Origin: Marinifilum breve
Lineage (GTDB): Bacteria > Bacteroidota > Bacteroidia > Bacteroidales > Marinifilaceae
Direction: 5' to 3'
Length of the DNA stretch: 64,000 nt
Assembly (NCBI RefSeq): GCF_003202155.1
Contig: NZ_QFLI01000005.1
Location: 368,812 to 432,811 of the forward strand
In this document: positions 16,460-24,544 of the stretch, one piece after another
How the letters are laid out: each line of letters starts with the position of its first letter
Numbering within the stretch: the first letter of the stretch is position 1
Notes under the pieces: model-generated
What the model saw: the letters and a program-made list of their open reading frames with translations, nothing else
Told to the model about the DNA's origin: nothing
Databases searched by the model: none
Position numbers and translations under genes: made by a program

Positions 16460-17227
16460 CTATTTCGCAAAATTAAACACTTCAAAATCTGTTGCCATTT
16501 GAAAATTATCTCTATCATCAATAATTTGAGCAATTTTCTTCTCTGTTTCTAAACACCAATTGGGATTTATGTGAATTAATCGTATACTTTGTTCTTTATT
16601 TTTGGATACTATTCTTAGTAACTCTTCAAGAGATGAGTGCTTTCCCGTACATTCTTCTTCATATAAATCCCAGCATTCATGAAGTACTAGTTTACAGTCC
16701 TTAGAATGTAAAAATGTTTCTTTCTTAACAGCAGTATCAGTAGCATAGTATAAATCGTTGTTTAATTTTATTCCGAAAGAAGGAGAAGAATGAGATTGTA
16801 AATATACTTCTAAACTAATTTCGTTTATTTTAAATTGATTATCAGGAAAATCTTTTATTTCAACATGTTCCGTTAATGAGTCAATTCTTCTTGAGAAATA
16901 ATCGCCGCCTATAATTGTGGAAAGTATCTGTTTACATCCTGCATTATAGTATGGTGCCCCAGGTCCCCAAATGATTATTTTTTGATCATTTCTTACCCAA
17001 TTCAATAAAAATGAAAGTCCAATGATATGATCAAGATGATAATGACTTAAAACGATGTTTATTTCATCATAGTCTTTTATAATATCAGAATAATCAAATA
17101 AATTTGACATACCTGAACCTGCATCCAGAAACAATAATGTTTTTTCAGTTCGAAATAAATAACAACAAGTTTCCCTTTTCGGTGTTGGAATCCAACCTCC
17201 ACTTCCCAGTATAATTAATTCTTTCAT
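16460..17227 (-). CDS. RNase Z-like metallo-beta-lactamase-fold protein, overlapping the TIR-NACHT gene
   Basis: A 255-residue MBL-fold hydrolase. The start fits the fold: strand ELIILGSGG, then FLDAGSG and the zinc motif H62-x-H64-x-D66-H67 (SHYHLDH). Further candidate ligands are H146 (QSHSSPSFG), D164 (YATDT) and H197 (GKHSSL), matching the order in RNase Z, PhnP and cyclic-nucleotide phosphodiesterase-type enzymes. It could therefore cleave a nucleic acid or cyclic nucleotide phosphodiester (inference). It begins 83 bp inside the 3' end of the TIR-NACHT gene on the same strand, in a different frame, so the two are almost certainly expressed and probably act together. It lacks the long exosite flexible arm of true RNase Z. 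Confidence 0.8.
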   Translation of the reverse strand: MKELIILGSGGWIPTPKRETCCYLFRTEKTLLFLDAGSGMSNLFDYSDIIKDYDEINIVLSHYHLDHIIGLSFLLNWVRNDQKIIIWGPGAPYYNAGCKQILSTIIGGDYFSRRIDSLTEHVEIKDFPDNQFKINEISLEVYLQSHSSPSFGIKLNNDLYYATDTAVKKETFLHSKDCKLVLHECWDLYEEECTGKHSSLEELLRIVSKNKEQSIRLIHINPNWCLETEKKIAQIIDDRDNFQMATDFEVFNFAK

Positions 17228-20200
17228 TGTTTAAAATATTAGAAAAAATATAAGTTATAACGTGTTTTGCCCATATTTTATGTTGATCAAACTTCCCTAT
17301 CTCTATCTTTTCAATTCTAGGGTTTTGAATTTGTCTAATTAACTTTTCAATTATTGTAGCTTCAAGAAGTTCAATAATTGCTTCCAGCTTTGTGTATACT
17401 TTTATAGATCTTTTTATATGGTTCACAGCAATTGGCAGTAAGCTATCATCTCCAGTATCATTATATTTTCTCAACAATGCTACTGCTGAAAAATAATCTA
17501 CAGCTCCACTATCGTATTGATTTCTTACTATTTTTTTAGAATCTGAAAGTAAATGTAGAGCTTTCTTCCAATTACCTATACCTGTTTCTAATTGAGCTGA
17601 ATTGTATAAAAATCTCACAAAATATCTATTTCTGATTTGAATACTATCATATATTTCTTTTGTGTAAGCAAGCAGTTCTTTCGCCTTTTTAAAATCTGAA
17701 TTCCAGATATAAGCTTCAGCAGATAACCTGTGATATTCAGCAAGAAACATTCTTACACTAACCTGTAAATCTGCTCTTTGCTTCACTTGTTCATCCAAAT
17801 AAAGACGAAGTGCTTCTATACCATTTTCATTATTTAAAAATGCACTTTTAAAATTCCCTTCATGATAATCTAATTTGGCCATACTCATATAACCAATAGA
17901 TTTTTGGTAGTTATCATTCAGATCATTCGCTATTTTTATGGTACGATAATAAGCTTGTTTTGCTAAATTGAAATCTCCTATTTTTCTTAGGCACATACCT
18001 AGAACTTCACATATTTGACAAACAACAAATGTACATTCCTTTTCTATCTCATATTGAATACAAGACACTAATTTGATTACTTTTCGGTAATCTTCATGTA
18101 AATAGTAATAATATAATATAGCAGTTTGTTCTCCTCTAGAAATATTTTGAAAAGATATATTATCCAATGCAGCACTAAACCCCATTTCTTTAAGATCTAA
18201 ATAAAAACCATAATCCATTAAATATCGTCGATTGTTACTTAATATTTGTTTAAACAATCCACTTTGAAATATAATATGTGTTTTAGAGTTGGACGAATTA
18301 AATATTCCCTTTAGATCTTTAAAAAATAACTGAATCGTATTGTCAAACCCAAATAATCTGATTCTTTCTTCAAATAACACATTGCTATTCAATATTTCAC
18401 AAGCCTTGTTTATATTTCCTGCACAAACTATATGTTGTATAATAAATTTAAGAATGTACTCATTCTGATAATTATCATTATTAAATCGACACATAGCCCA
18501 ATCAGCTATCATTGTATGCCCCTCCTTTATACTGATGTAAAAATCAGATTTTCTATCATTGGTAAGCCAATCTGAAATAGATTTATGAAAAGGTAGAATA
18601 GATTCATCTCTAAAAACAAAAAGAGCTCCAAAATCTTTTTTTAACTGAAGTATTCCCTCTTCATTGTATAGATGATCTGATTTAAGTATATCAGAAAAGA
18701 TATTAAGGCTTAATGGAATATAACTCGCAACAATAATTCTCAATAATGGCGCAACTCTAATTCGATAATCTTTTAAATCTTCGAATCGTCTTTCAAAATA
18801 ACTTTCATAAATACATTCCAAGCCATCAGGAAAATCATGAACATTATTAAAATCTAACTCCCCCTTAACAATCGAATTACAAACATATTCTGCATATAAG
18901 AAGTTCCCCTCTGATTTATTTATAATATTTTCAATCACAGAATTCATGGTCTGATCATCCAAATTAAGTTTTTGTAGATCTTTTCTAATATATAAAGAGA
19001 CATCTGCTATATTTTGGGGATCATTTGCATCAATAAAATATGGATTTAATTTACGAAACCATTTAGTAACTTCATTTACAGGTCTACTGGTAACAATAAG
19101 TTTGATCCAACTTGGTAACAGTCCAAAATTTAAACCGATAAATTTTGCCAGTTCATTTCTTCCATTTTCATCTGCGGATTCATCCAATGCATCTATTAAA
19201 ATCACAACAGGTCGTTGCACTTCCTTAATTTGATTGAGAGGCTGAATCAATAATTCATTAAATATCGTTGAACTATTATTATTGGCTATTTCTGTTAAAT
19301 TTAATCGAGCAATATAATTCCTATATTCTTCTAAATGGGTAGATAGAAAAAATGCTATTGACAAAACACATCTTTTGGGGTCGCTTGTAATTGTATTAGA
19401 ATGTTGACACAAATGCCAAGCTCTTATTTCTTCAATAACACAGCAGGACAACCATAAGGAAATAGCTGTCTTTCCTACACCAGGACCTCCAGTTATCCAA
19501 AACACCTTAGAGCTTTTCTCATCTTCTAGCCATCTTTTGATATCCCTTAAAATCCATTGTCTACCAACAAAACTCTTTGTGTATCTCTGAATTTCAGCTT
19601 TAAAATGTATTGGTTTCAGTGCAGATTGCAATTTACAGAAACTGCCTTCAAAATCGAGATTTTCATTTTCCAATGCCTCAATTAAAGCTTTTTCTTTTTC
19701 CTCAAAAGATGCCTTATGGACATCAAAATCAACACCTATTAAGTCAATCCATTGAATTCGAGCAATTGAAAGCGGAGGTGTAAGATTTGCTAATTTAATT
19801 GGTAGTATAAAAACTTCATTTGAAACTGCAACTGAGAGCTCATTTAAACAGTATCCATTAGGCCTGCGAACCGCGTGTGGACACATTAAAAACAAGAAAC
19901 AGCTGTTCGGCTTATTTATAATTAACTTATTTAGGGCAGCTTCGATATCAATTTCCCAATCATTACCTGCTTTAAGCTCATGATCAATCCAAACTTTATG
20001 ACCTCGCTTTTCTAAATCATCCTTCAAGCGACAAGCGATTTTGCCAAATTGATCATGACCGTATGAAATAAATATATTTCGGGAAGGAAATTTTACTTTT
20101 TTTTGTTGATTTTTTTCCAGGATGACACCTTCTTCAAAAACGAAATCACAATCATCACAAATCCAGTTTGCTTTTTTCTTACGGTAATGAATTTCATCAC

Positions 20201-20237
20201 TCTTACATTTAGGACACACAGGATTAGAGTTGTTCAT
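17145..20237 (-). CDS. Zinc ribbon-TIR-NACHT-TPR protein (candidate antiviral STAND NTPase)
   Basis: A 1030-residue multidomain protein. Residues 1-35 form a four-cysteine zinc ribbon (C8, C11, C27, C30). A TIR domain spans about 53-190, with FISYG, the VWID strand and probable catalytic E133 in YCLNELS, as in NAD-consuming TIRs. The NACHT/STAND ATPase has Walker A GGPGVGKT (250-257), Walker B VVILIDALDE (D349, D352, E353) and sensor LIVTSRP. A winged-helix region follows, then TPR-like helices to the end (for example GDFNLAKQAYYRTIKIANDL). STAND proteins with TIR effectors deplete NAD+ after sensing phage in known systems. The N-terminal zinc ribbon and the overlapping MBL partner are unusual. 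Codon use is AT-rich like the region. Confidence 0.82.
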   Translation of the reverse strand: MNNSNPVCPKCKSDEIHYRKKKANWICDDCDFVFEEGVILEKNQQKKVKFPSRNIFISYGHDQFGKIACRLKDDLEKRGHKVWIDHELKAGNDWEIDIEAALNKLIINKPNSCFLFLMCPHAVRRPNGYCLNELSVAVSNEVFILPIKLANLTPPLSIARIQWIDLIGVDFDVHKASFEEKEKALIEALENENLDFEGSFCKLQSALKPIHFKAEIQRYTKSFVGRQWILRDIKRWLEDEKSSKVFWITGGPGVGKTAISLWLSCCVIEEIRAWHLCQHSNTITSDPKRCVLSIAFFLSTHLEEYRNYIARLNLTEIANNNSSTIFNELLIQPLNQIKEVQRPVVILIDALDESADENGRNELAKFIGLNFGLLPSWIKLIVTSRPVNEVTKWFRKLNPYFIDANDPQNIADVSLYIRKDLQKLNLDDQTMNSVIENIINKSEGNFLYAEYVCNSIVKGELDFNNVHDFPDGLECIYESYFERRFEDLKDYRIRVAPLLRIIVASYIPLSLNIFSDILKSDHLYNEEGILQLKKDFGALFVFRDESILPFHKSISDWLTNDRKSDFYISIKEGHTMIADWAMCRFNNDNYQNEYILKFIIQHIVCAGNINKACEILNSNVLFEERIRLFGFDNTIQLFFKDLKGIFNSSNSKTHIIFQSGLFKQILSNNRRYLMDYGFYLDLKEMGFSAALDNISFQNISRGEQTAILYYYYLHEDYRKVIKLVSCIQYEIEKECTFVVCQICEVLGMCLRKIGDFNLAKQAYYRTIKIANDLNDNYQKSIGYMSMAKLDYHEGNFKSAFLNNENGIEALRLYLDEQVKQRADLQVSVRMFLAEYHRLSAEAYIWNSDFKKAKELLAYTKEIYDSIQIRNRYFVRFLYNSAQLETGIGNWKKALHLLSDSKKIVRNQYDSGAVDYFSAVALLRKYNDTGDDSLLPIAVNHIKRSIKVYTKLEAIIELLEATIIEKLIRQIQNPRIEKIEIGKFDQHKIWAKHVITYIFSNILNNERINYTGKWRLDSNTEKGNLLLFISN

Positions 20238-20678
20238 GTTAGTTTATCTTTGATAATGGTTAATTCGTATTTACAAATTTATAGATATTATCTTGTAAAG
20301 TTTTTTATCTATTTTACCATAAGCTTTTAGGAGAAAATAAATTTGCTCCATAGAAATAGTTATTGTCAAGTAAATATTTCTTATTCTTGTATACTAATCA
20401 GCAATAGCTTATATCAGCATAACATTCAAGAATCATATCGCTATCTGATTTTTCTTTCAATAAGGTTAATACGTTTTCATTAAGCAATCCATATTATTCA
20501 TACTTATTCCATTGACACTCCCTATAAAATCATTCCACATCAAAGGTTTTAGATAAACCTTCTTAGTAACTAAATTCTATTTAACTTTTCAATACTTTCA
20601 ACTAAAGCTTTTTATCCATATCTCACTCTGCCTATGAAACAAGTAATATTTACCCCCACATCATTCTCTTTATTTTAA
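20238..20678. other. Intergenic region upstream of the TIR-NACHT gene
   Basis: 441 bp of very AT-rich DNA with no credible gene. On the minus strand TAAATTTG at 20281-20274 matches the Bacteroidota -7 consensus and lies 37-44 bp before the TIR-NACHT start codon at 20237; no clear TTTG -33 box accompanies it. No strong terminator is seen after the RCK-RyR gene that ends at 20679, so read-through into the TIR-NACHT gene is possible. Confidence 0.4.
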
Positions 20679-22538
20679 TCACAGTTGAATATCCATTTTA
20701 GGGATGTCAATTTTTCTGTAAACTTCACTTAGTTTTCTGTTTTGGTACTGTATTTTAATGCCCAATTCCTTGTATGGAACCAATAAAGGGTGCTTTTTTA
20801 ATCGCTCATCTTTTACCGGATCAAAAACACGACCGGTAAATATTCTTTCGGCACACCACCTTCTGTGTTCCAGTTCTGCAATCTCATCTGATAAAATGCA
20901 ATTTTGAATTGAGTTTCGATAAAAATTTGGAATTGCATCAATTACATATCTGTTGGCCCATTTTTTATCCTGAGGAAGTTCATCCCAAGCTGTATCGTAA
21001 CCAAAAATTTCGTTGTAAACATCATTGTATTCGGCAGCATATTCCTCATACATTTTCATCTTTTTAAAATCCAATGCAATTCCTTCTGTTCCGAAAAAAT
21101 ATACATTAGAGAAGGTTTGGTTATGCAATTCATGCGTATGTCTTTGCCTGATAATTATTGGTATTTCTGTATCGTAAAATTCTTTTGGCAAATTCATTCC
21201 CACCGACAATGACATTTCAGAACTGTTAAAACAAACCATGATATAAGGCAAACAGTTTTCATCTTGAATTAAATTGGACAAAAACTCTTTCGACTCACTG
21301 GAAAAGATATTGTCTTGCCTGAATTCGTATGTGATATCTTCTAGTTGGTCGATACCTGGATAGGCATTCTTAAATGCCATCTCATGTTCCTCGGCCATCT
21401 TGTCGATAATGGTAATTTTTGTTTTTTTATCACCTTTTATGAAATTGGGATAATGCGCTATTCTTCCCGCTTCAACTGCAATAGCATGCGACATTCTGTT
21501 GTAACCAATTAATACCAGGTGCACATACTTCTCCGATTCTCTGTTTAATGACTGATAGTCTAGACTCAAATTTCGCTCTTTAATTTGCAAACCCTGAACC
21601 AAGGTTTTATTGGCCCATAAATCGTAAAAACTGAACGGAGTAAAATTGATTACATCTTTATACTTTTCAGGCAAATTGTACTCTTTGGCAATGGAATAAG
21701 TTTGTTGTTCTTCAAAATGGATATGACAGTCAACTTTCTTTAGTAGTTTGTTACCAAAGCCTGAAGAAGAATGTTTCTTGCTTATAAATTCGGCTATTTT
21801 TACAAAACAATCCATATTCTTGGAGTCTCGTCCCTCCTCCTTGTCTTCACCAAGAATAACAATTCTATTGGCTCTATGTGGATAGGTTCTCTCTATTTCC
21901 TCATTAATGTTTCTAACTCCTTGCAGAAGGTAAACTCTTCTCTCCTCTTTGGGGCTAAGGTTTGAACGAATGTATCGGTAAATTTCTTCAACATTCTTTT
22001 CCGAAACCAACACAATATCTCCCGACTCCAAAAGGTAATCTTTAATTAATGGTAAGGACATGTGGTCATAACCATAAATGATCAAATGATTCTTGAACGA
22101 ATAATTTCCAAAACCCTTTTTAAATCGTTCTACTCTTTGATTATAATTGTTTGTAAATACAGATATAAGTATACCTCCCATTAATACCAATCCTAAAAAG
22201 GAAGTTAAGAAAGCCAACAAAAATTCAGTGCCTTTAAATTTATTTTCCTGAATTGCTCCAGGATCAATAAAATGAAGAACAGAATTCCAATTGCCGGTGG
22301 CGGTACCATCTACTTTAATGAATAAAGTATGTAAAGATTGACAAAACCAGATAATACCAGTTGAAAGAATTAATAAAACGACTAATTGAGATATCAATTT
22401 TCCTGAAAGCAGTCTATCAACACGTTTTCTAAACAACTTACCAAATGATATAACGATAAAAGATAAAATAATCCCAAATGAGACATAAAATCCAAGCCAA
22501 TTAACATTGACAGAAAAAAACTCAACAATCCTCTCCAT
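20679..22538 (-). CDS. RCK/Castor-like membrane protein with C-terminal RyR domain
   Basis: A 619-residue protein. Membrane helices lie at about 14-34, 49-69 and 108-130. Two Rossmann-type RCK/TrkA-N-like units follow, starting IIYGYDHMSLPLI (about 153) and LVLIGYNRMSHAI (about 342). This is the layout of Castor/Pollux-type and ligand-gated potassium channels. The last about 65 residues resemble a ryanodine-receptor (RyR) repeat: ELEHRRWCAERIF, KDERLKKHPLLVPY. RyR modules occur in prokaryotic conflict-related proteins (from general knowledge), so this may be a ligand-gated channel that depolarises the cell or senses a nucleotide. It starts 5 bp after a stand-alone RyR gene, forming a tight operon. 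A pore selectivity filter such as TxGYG is not obvious. Confidence 0.72.
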   Translation of the reverse strand: MERIVEFFSVNVNWLGFYVSFGIILSFIVISFGKLFRKRVDRLLSGKLISQLVVLLILSTGIIWFCQSLHTLFIKVDGTATGNWNSVLHFIDPGAIQENKFKGTEFLLAFLTSFLGLVLMGGILISVFTNNYNQRVERFKKGFGNYSFKNHLIIYGYDHMSLPLIKDYLLESGDIVLVSEKNVEEIYRYIRSNLSPKEERRVYLLQGVRNINEEIERTYPHRANRIVILGEDKEEGRDSKNMDCFVKIAEFISKKHSSSGFGNKLLKKVDCHIHFEEQQTYSIAKEYNLPEKYKDVINFTPFSFYDLWANKTLVQGLQIKERNLSLDYQSLNRESEKYVHLVLIGYNRMSHAIAVEAGRIAHYPNFIKGDKKTKITIIDKMAEEHEMAFKNAYPGIDQLEDITYEFRQDNIFSSESKEFLSNLIQDENCLPYIMVCFNSSEMSLSVGMNLPKEFYDTEIPIIIRQRHTHELHNQTFSNVYFFGTEGIALDFKKMKMYEEYAAEYNDVYNEIFGYDTAWDELPQDKKWANRYVIDAIPNFYRNSIQNCILSDEIAELEHRRWCAERIFTGRVFDPVKDERLKKHPLLVPYKELGIKIQYQNRKLSEVYRKIDIPKMDIQL

Positions 22539-22543
22539 ATGTT

Positions 22544-22810
22544 CTATAGTTTACTATGCTTATCACTCCTCTTTATTACTTGAAAACCTAGTTCGTGCAG
22601 TGCATCAAGAGTTTCTCTTGCCGATGCACGATCGTATTCTTTTTCAGAATCAGGAAGATCACGATAGGGAATTAAACATGGATTCTGCTTTTTAGTATCA
22701 TTTCTTTCCGGTCCAAAAGTCCAACCTTCTTCAATGCGTTTCTGCATCCATTTCTCATGAATCTTTTCTGCAATTAATTCGATTAGCTTTGTATCTAGTT
22801 TCTCATTCAT
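22544..22810 (-). CDS. Stand-alone RyR-domain protein
   Basis: An 88-residue protein that is almost entirely one RyR domain: IHEKWMQKRIEEGWTFGP, then NPCLIPYRDLPDSEKEYDRA and ARETLDALHELGF. This matches the eukaryotic RyR repeat pattern (H..W...K...GW.YG ... HP.L.PY..L...EK..DR). It is located first in the operon with the RCK-RyR membrane protein, whose C-terminus carries a diverged copy. A regulatory or ligand-binding partner role for the channel is inferred. RyR-domain proteins of this size are also known outside defence contexts, so function remains open. Confidence 0.82.
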   Translation of the reverse strand: MNEKLDTKLIELIAEKIHEKWMQKRIEEGWTFGPERNDTKKQNPCLIPYRDLPDSEKEYDRASARETLDALHELGFQVIKRSDKHSKL

Positions 22811-23005
22811 AGTACTTTTATAAAGTATTAAATTTGAAAAACTACTAATGTAATAATATTATATTAATACAATTGACTTAATCGACTAATAAAACAAAAC
22901 GGCAATTTTGGTTTTCTATTTAATCGATTCACCTCCCGAAAGGCAATTTTTATGTATTTAATAAATCGGTATCATGCAGATAATATTTAAATGCCCCCAA
23001 TAATC

Positions 23006-23038
23006 AAAGCGCCACTCCCTAACAGAAGTGGCGCTTTT
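23006..23038 (-). terminator. Terminator after the DUF6261 gene
   Basis: AAAGCGCCACT (23006-23016) pairs perfectly with AGTGGCGCTTT (23027-23037) around a 10-base loop. It sits 36 bp beyond the stop codon of the minus-strand DUF6261 gene, with T-rich sequence following on that strand. Confidence 0.85.
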
Positions 23039-23072
23039 CATTAGCAACTATAAATATGTAAAACCTATATTT

Positions 23073-23810
23073 CTAAGCCTCTACATTTTCTTCTTCCTCT
23101 TTTTCGTTGCGGGTTTTACGAGCTTTAATGGCACTCATAAATTCGGCAATTACCTCGTTTATTTTGCGCATAATTTGCTTGTATTCTTCGCTTGGAGTCA
23201 TCTGATAGTTCAGCTCCATAAACTGGAAAAGGAATTCCAACGTTTTGCGAAGTTCCAAACAAGCCTCATCGGTTTTAATTTCGCTGGTACTGGCTTTGGC
23301 ATCAATTCTGGCTTTCTCAGCTGTTTCAAACTCAGCCTGTGCCTGCTTCAGCTCAGCTACCCATTCGGTCAATAGCAATAGGGTAATGGCTGCTTTTAGC
23401 TCTGGCTTGTTTTCAAAATCAGAAAGCAAATTGTTCAACCTTGCTGATTCAGCCGAATAAGATTCTTTGTGTAAATTCACACCATAAACTCTTATTTCAT
23501 TCAATACCAAACGTGCCGCATTTTGCCATTCTGGTTTCAAACGCTTTACACATGCTCGCAAGTAGTTACGAAGGGCTATAAAACCATCATCGCGTCGAGT
23601 GTCTTTATTTACTACTTCGGTAGTTAAAGCAGCTGTACTGTTTTTTATCATCGCCTCATCAAGATTGGTGAGCGCTGCTACAACCCTATCGTAAGGGTGT
23701 TTTAAGTTAAGGGTTTCAAGCTCATAACCAGTAAAAATTTCTTTTACTCTTTTTCCAAAAGTAAAATACTCATCTCTGTGCAGAGCATGAAAAGACATGT
23801 TTTCTATCAT
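23073..23810 (-). CDS. DUF6261 family protein
   Basis: A 245-residue soluble, helical protein of a family confined to Bacteroidota and annotated only as DUF6261. The N-terminus MSFHALHRDEYFTFGKRV and an RRDDGFIALRNYLRAC segment are characteristic; a helical KAAITLLLLTEWVAELKQAQAEF stretch and an acidic, charged C-terminus (RNEKEEEE) complete it. No signal peptide and no catalytic motif are seen. The listed start is followed four codons later by a second ATG (MSFHAL), which may be the true start. Own terminator downstream; the repeat-rich gap lies upstream. Function unknown. Confidence 0.75.
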   Translation of the reverse strand: MIENMSFHALHRDEYFTFGKRVKEIFTGYELETLNLKHPYDRVVAALTNLDEAMIKNSTAALTTEVVNKDTRRDDGFIALRNYLRACVKRLKPEWQNAARLVLNEIRVYGVNLHKESYSAESARLNNLLSDFENKPELKAAITLLLLTEWVAELKQAQAEFETAEKARIDAKASTSEIKTDEACLELRKTLEFLFQFMELNYQMTPSEEYKQIMRKINEVIAEFMSAIKARKTRNEKEEEENVEA

Positions 23811-23874
23811 CTCTTACTTTTTTTGGTTAGTTATTAGGTTCTATATGATTTTTAGTGGGTGAGTTACTAAATAG

Positions 23875-23910
23875 TACTTAAAATACTTAAAGTGCCTTAA
23901 GTACTTAAAA
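23875..23910. repeat. Four 9-bp tandem repeats (TACTTAAAR)
   Basis: TACTTAAAA, TACTTAAAG, TGCCTTAAG and TACTTAAAA run without gaps at 23875-23910. The unit is, up to rotation, the reverse complement of the unit of the second array at 23993-24037, so the pair can form a large imperfect hairpin or cruciform. It lies about 65 bp upstream of the DUF6261 start. Confidence 0.7.
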
Positions 23911-23992
23911 TTAAAATGTATGGTATAAGCATTACAATCACTCATTTAAGCTTGTATTAAATAATACTGATTAAAAAATATTTTCGTACCAA

Positions 23993-24037
23993 CACTTTAA
24001 GTACTCCAAGTATTCTAAGTACTTTAGGCACTTCTTT
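23993..24037. repeat. Five 9-bp tandem repeats (YACTTTAAG), inverted relative to the first array
   Basis: CACTTTAAG, TACTCCAAG, TATTCTAAG, TACTTTAGG and CACTTCTTT run without gaps. The consensus is the reverse-complement rotation of the array at 23875-23910, 82 bp away. Both lie in the 734-bp gene-free gap 23811-24544. Confidence 0.65.
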
Positions 24038-24199
24038 AGAATTACCCATTATAAATCATACAGCACCAGTTATTATGGGTGAGTCCTGTCTAAACCAAGT
24101 GGTTCATATCAGGTAAAGTCACTCTTCCCTATAAATGTATTTGTGCTATACTATTTGTAATTTTAATGTACACTTTCTCATCTCGTTTGAAGGCATTTC

Positions 24200-24447
24200 A
24201 AGCTTTCCCCTTATCCAATCAACTTGAGGGAAGCCAATTCACACTTTAATTTGTTTCGCTCATTTTGGGTGGAGCCAACTTAAGCTTCAATTGGGGCCAA
24301 ACAAATAGCAGGGCTCTGCTTCACGCTTTAATTTTTATCAATCAAGTTGATTGAGTGCATCTCAAGCTTCAATTTTCATTTTTCCAATCAGTTTGAGCCT
24401 GTCTTAAGCTTTAATTTGTTTCAAACGAATTGATTTGAAGTTTGTAA
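24200..24447. repeat. Six-unit degenerate tandem repeat with 41-bp period
   Basis: Units start at 24200, 24241, 24282, 24323, 24364 and 24406, spacings 41, 41, 41, 41 and 42 bp. Each starts with a variant of AAGCTTYAATTT; the second half tends toward CAATCAAnTTGAG, and in unit 4 forms the palindrome CAATCAAGTTGATTG. The period is not a multiple of three and stop codons occur, so this is not a coding repeat. It ends about 100 bp beyond the stop codon of the minus-strand gene at 24545. Confidence 0.7.
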
Positions 24448-24544
24448 AGTTAGAACCAACCAAATTGGCACCAGTAAATTGTCCCTACTAACAATATTTC
24501 CAAAATGGTTGATTCTATTATCCAGCTTAAAGCAACAGAAATTC

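Noticed and set aside
16460-17227. Calling the MBL protein a housekeeping RNase Z
   Set aside because: It lacks the exosite arm, is 255 residues and overlaps a STAND defence-like gene rather than sitting in a core locus.
23811-24544. CRISPR array suspicion for the repeat-rich gap
   Set aside because: Units are degenerate, not separated by unique spacers, and no cas gene is present. The 41-bp and 9-bp periods lack the repeat-spacer layout.
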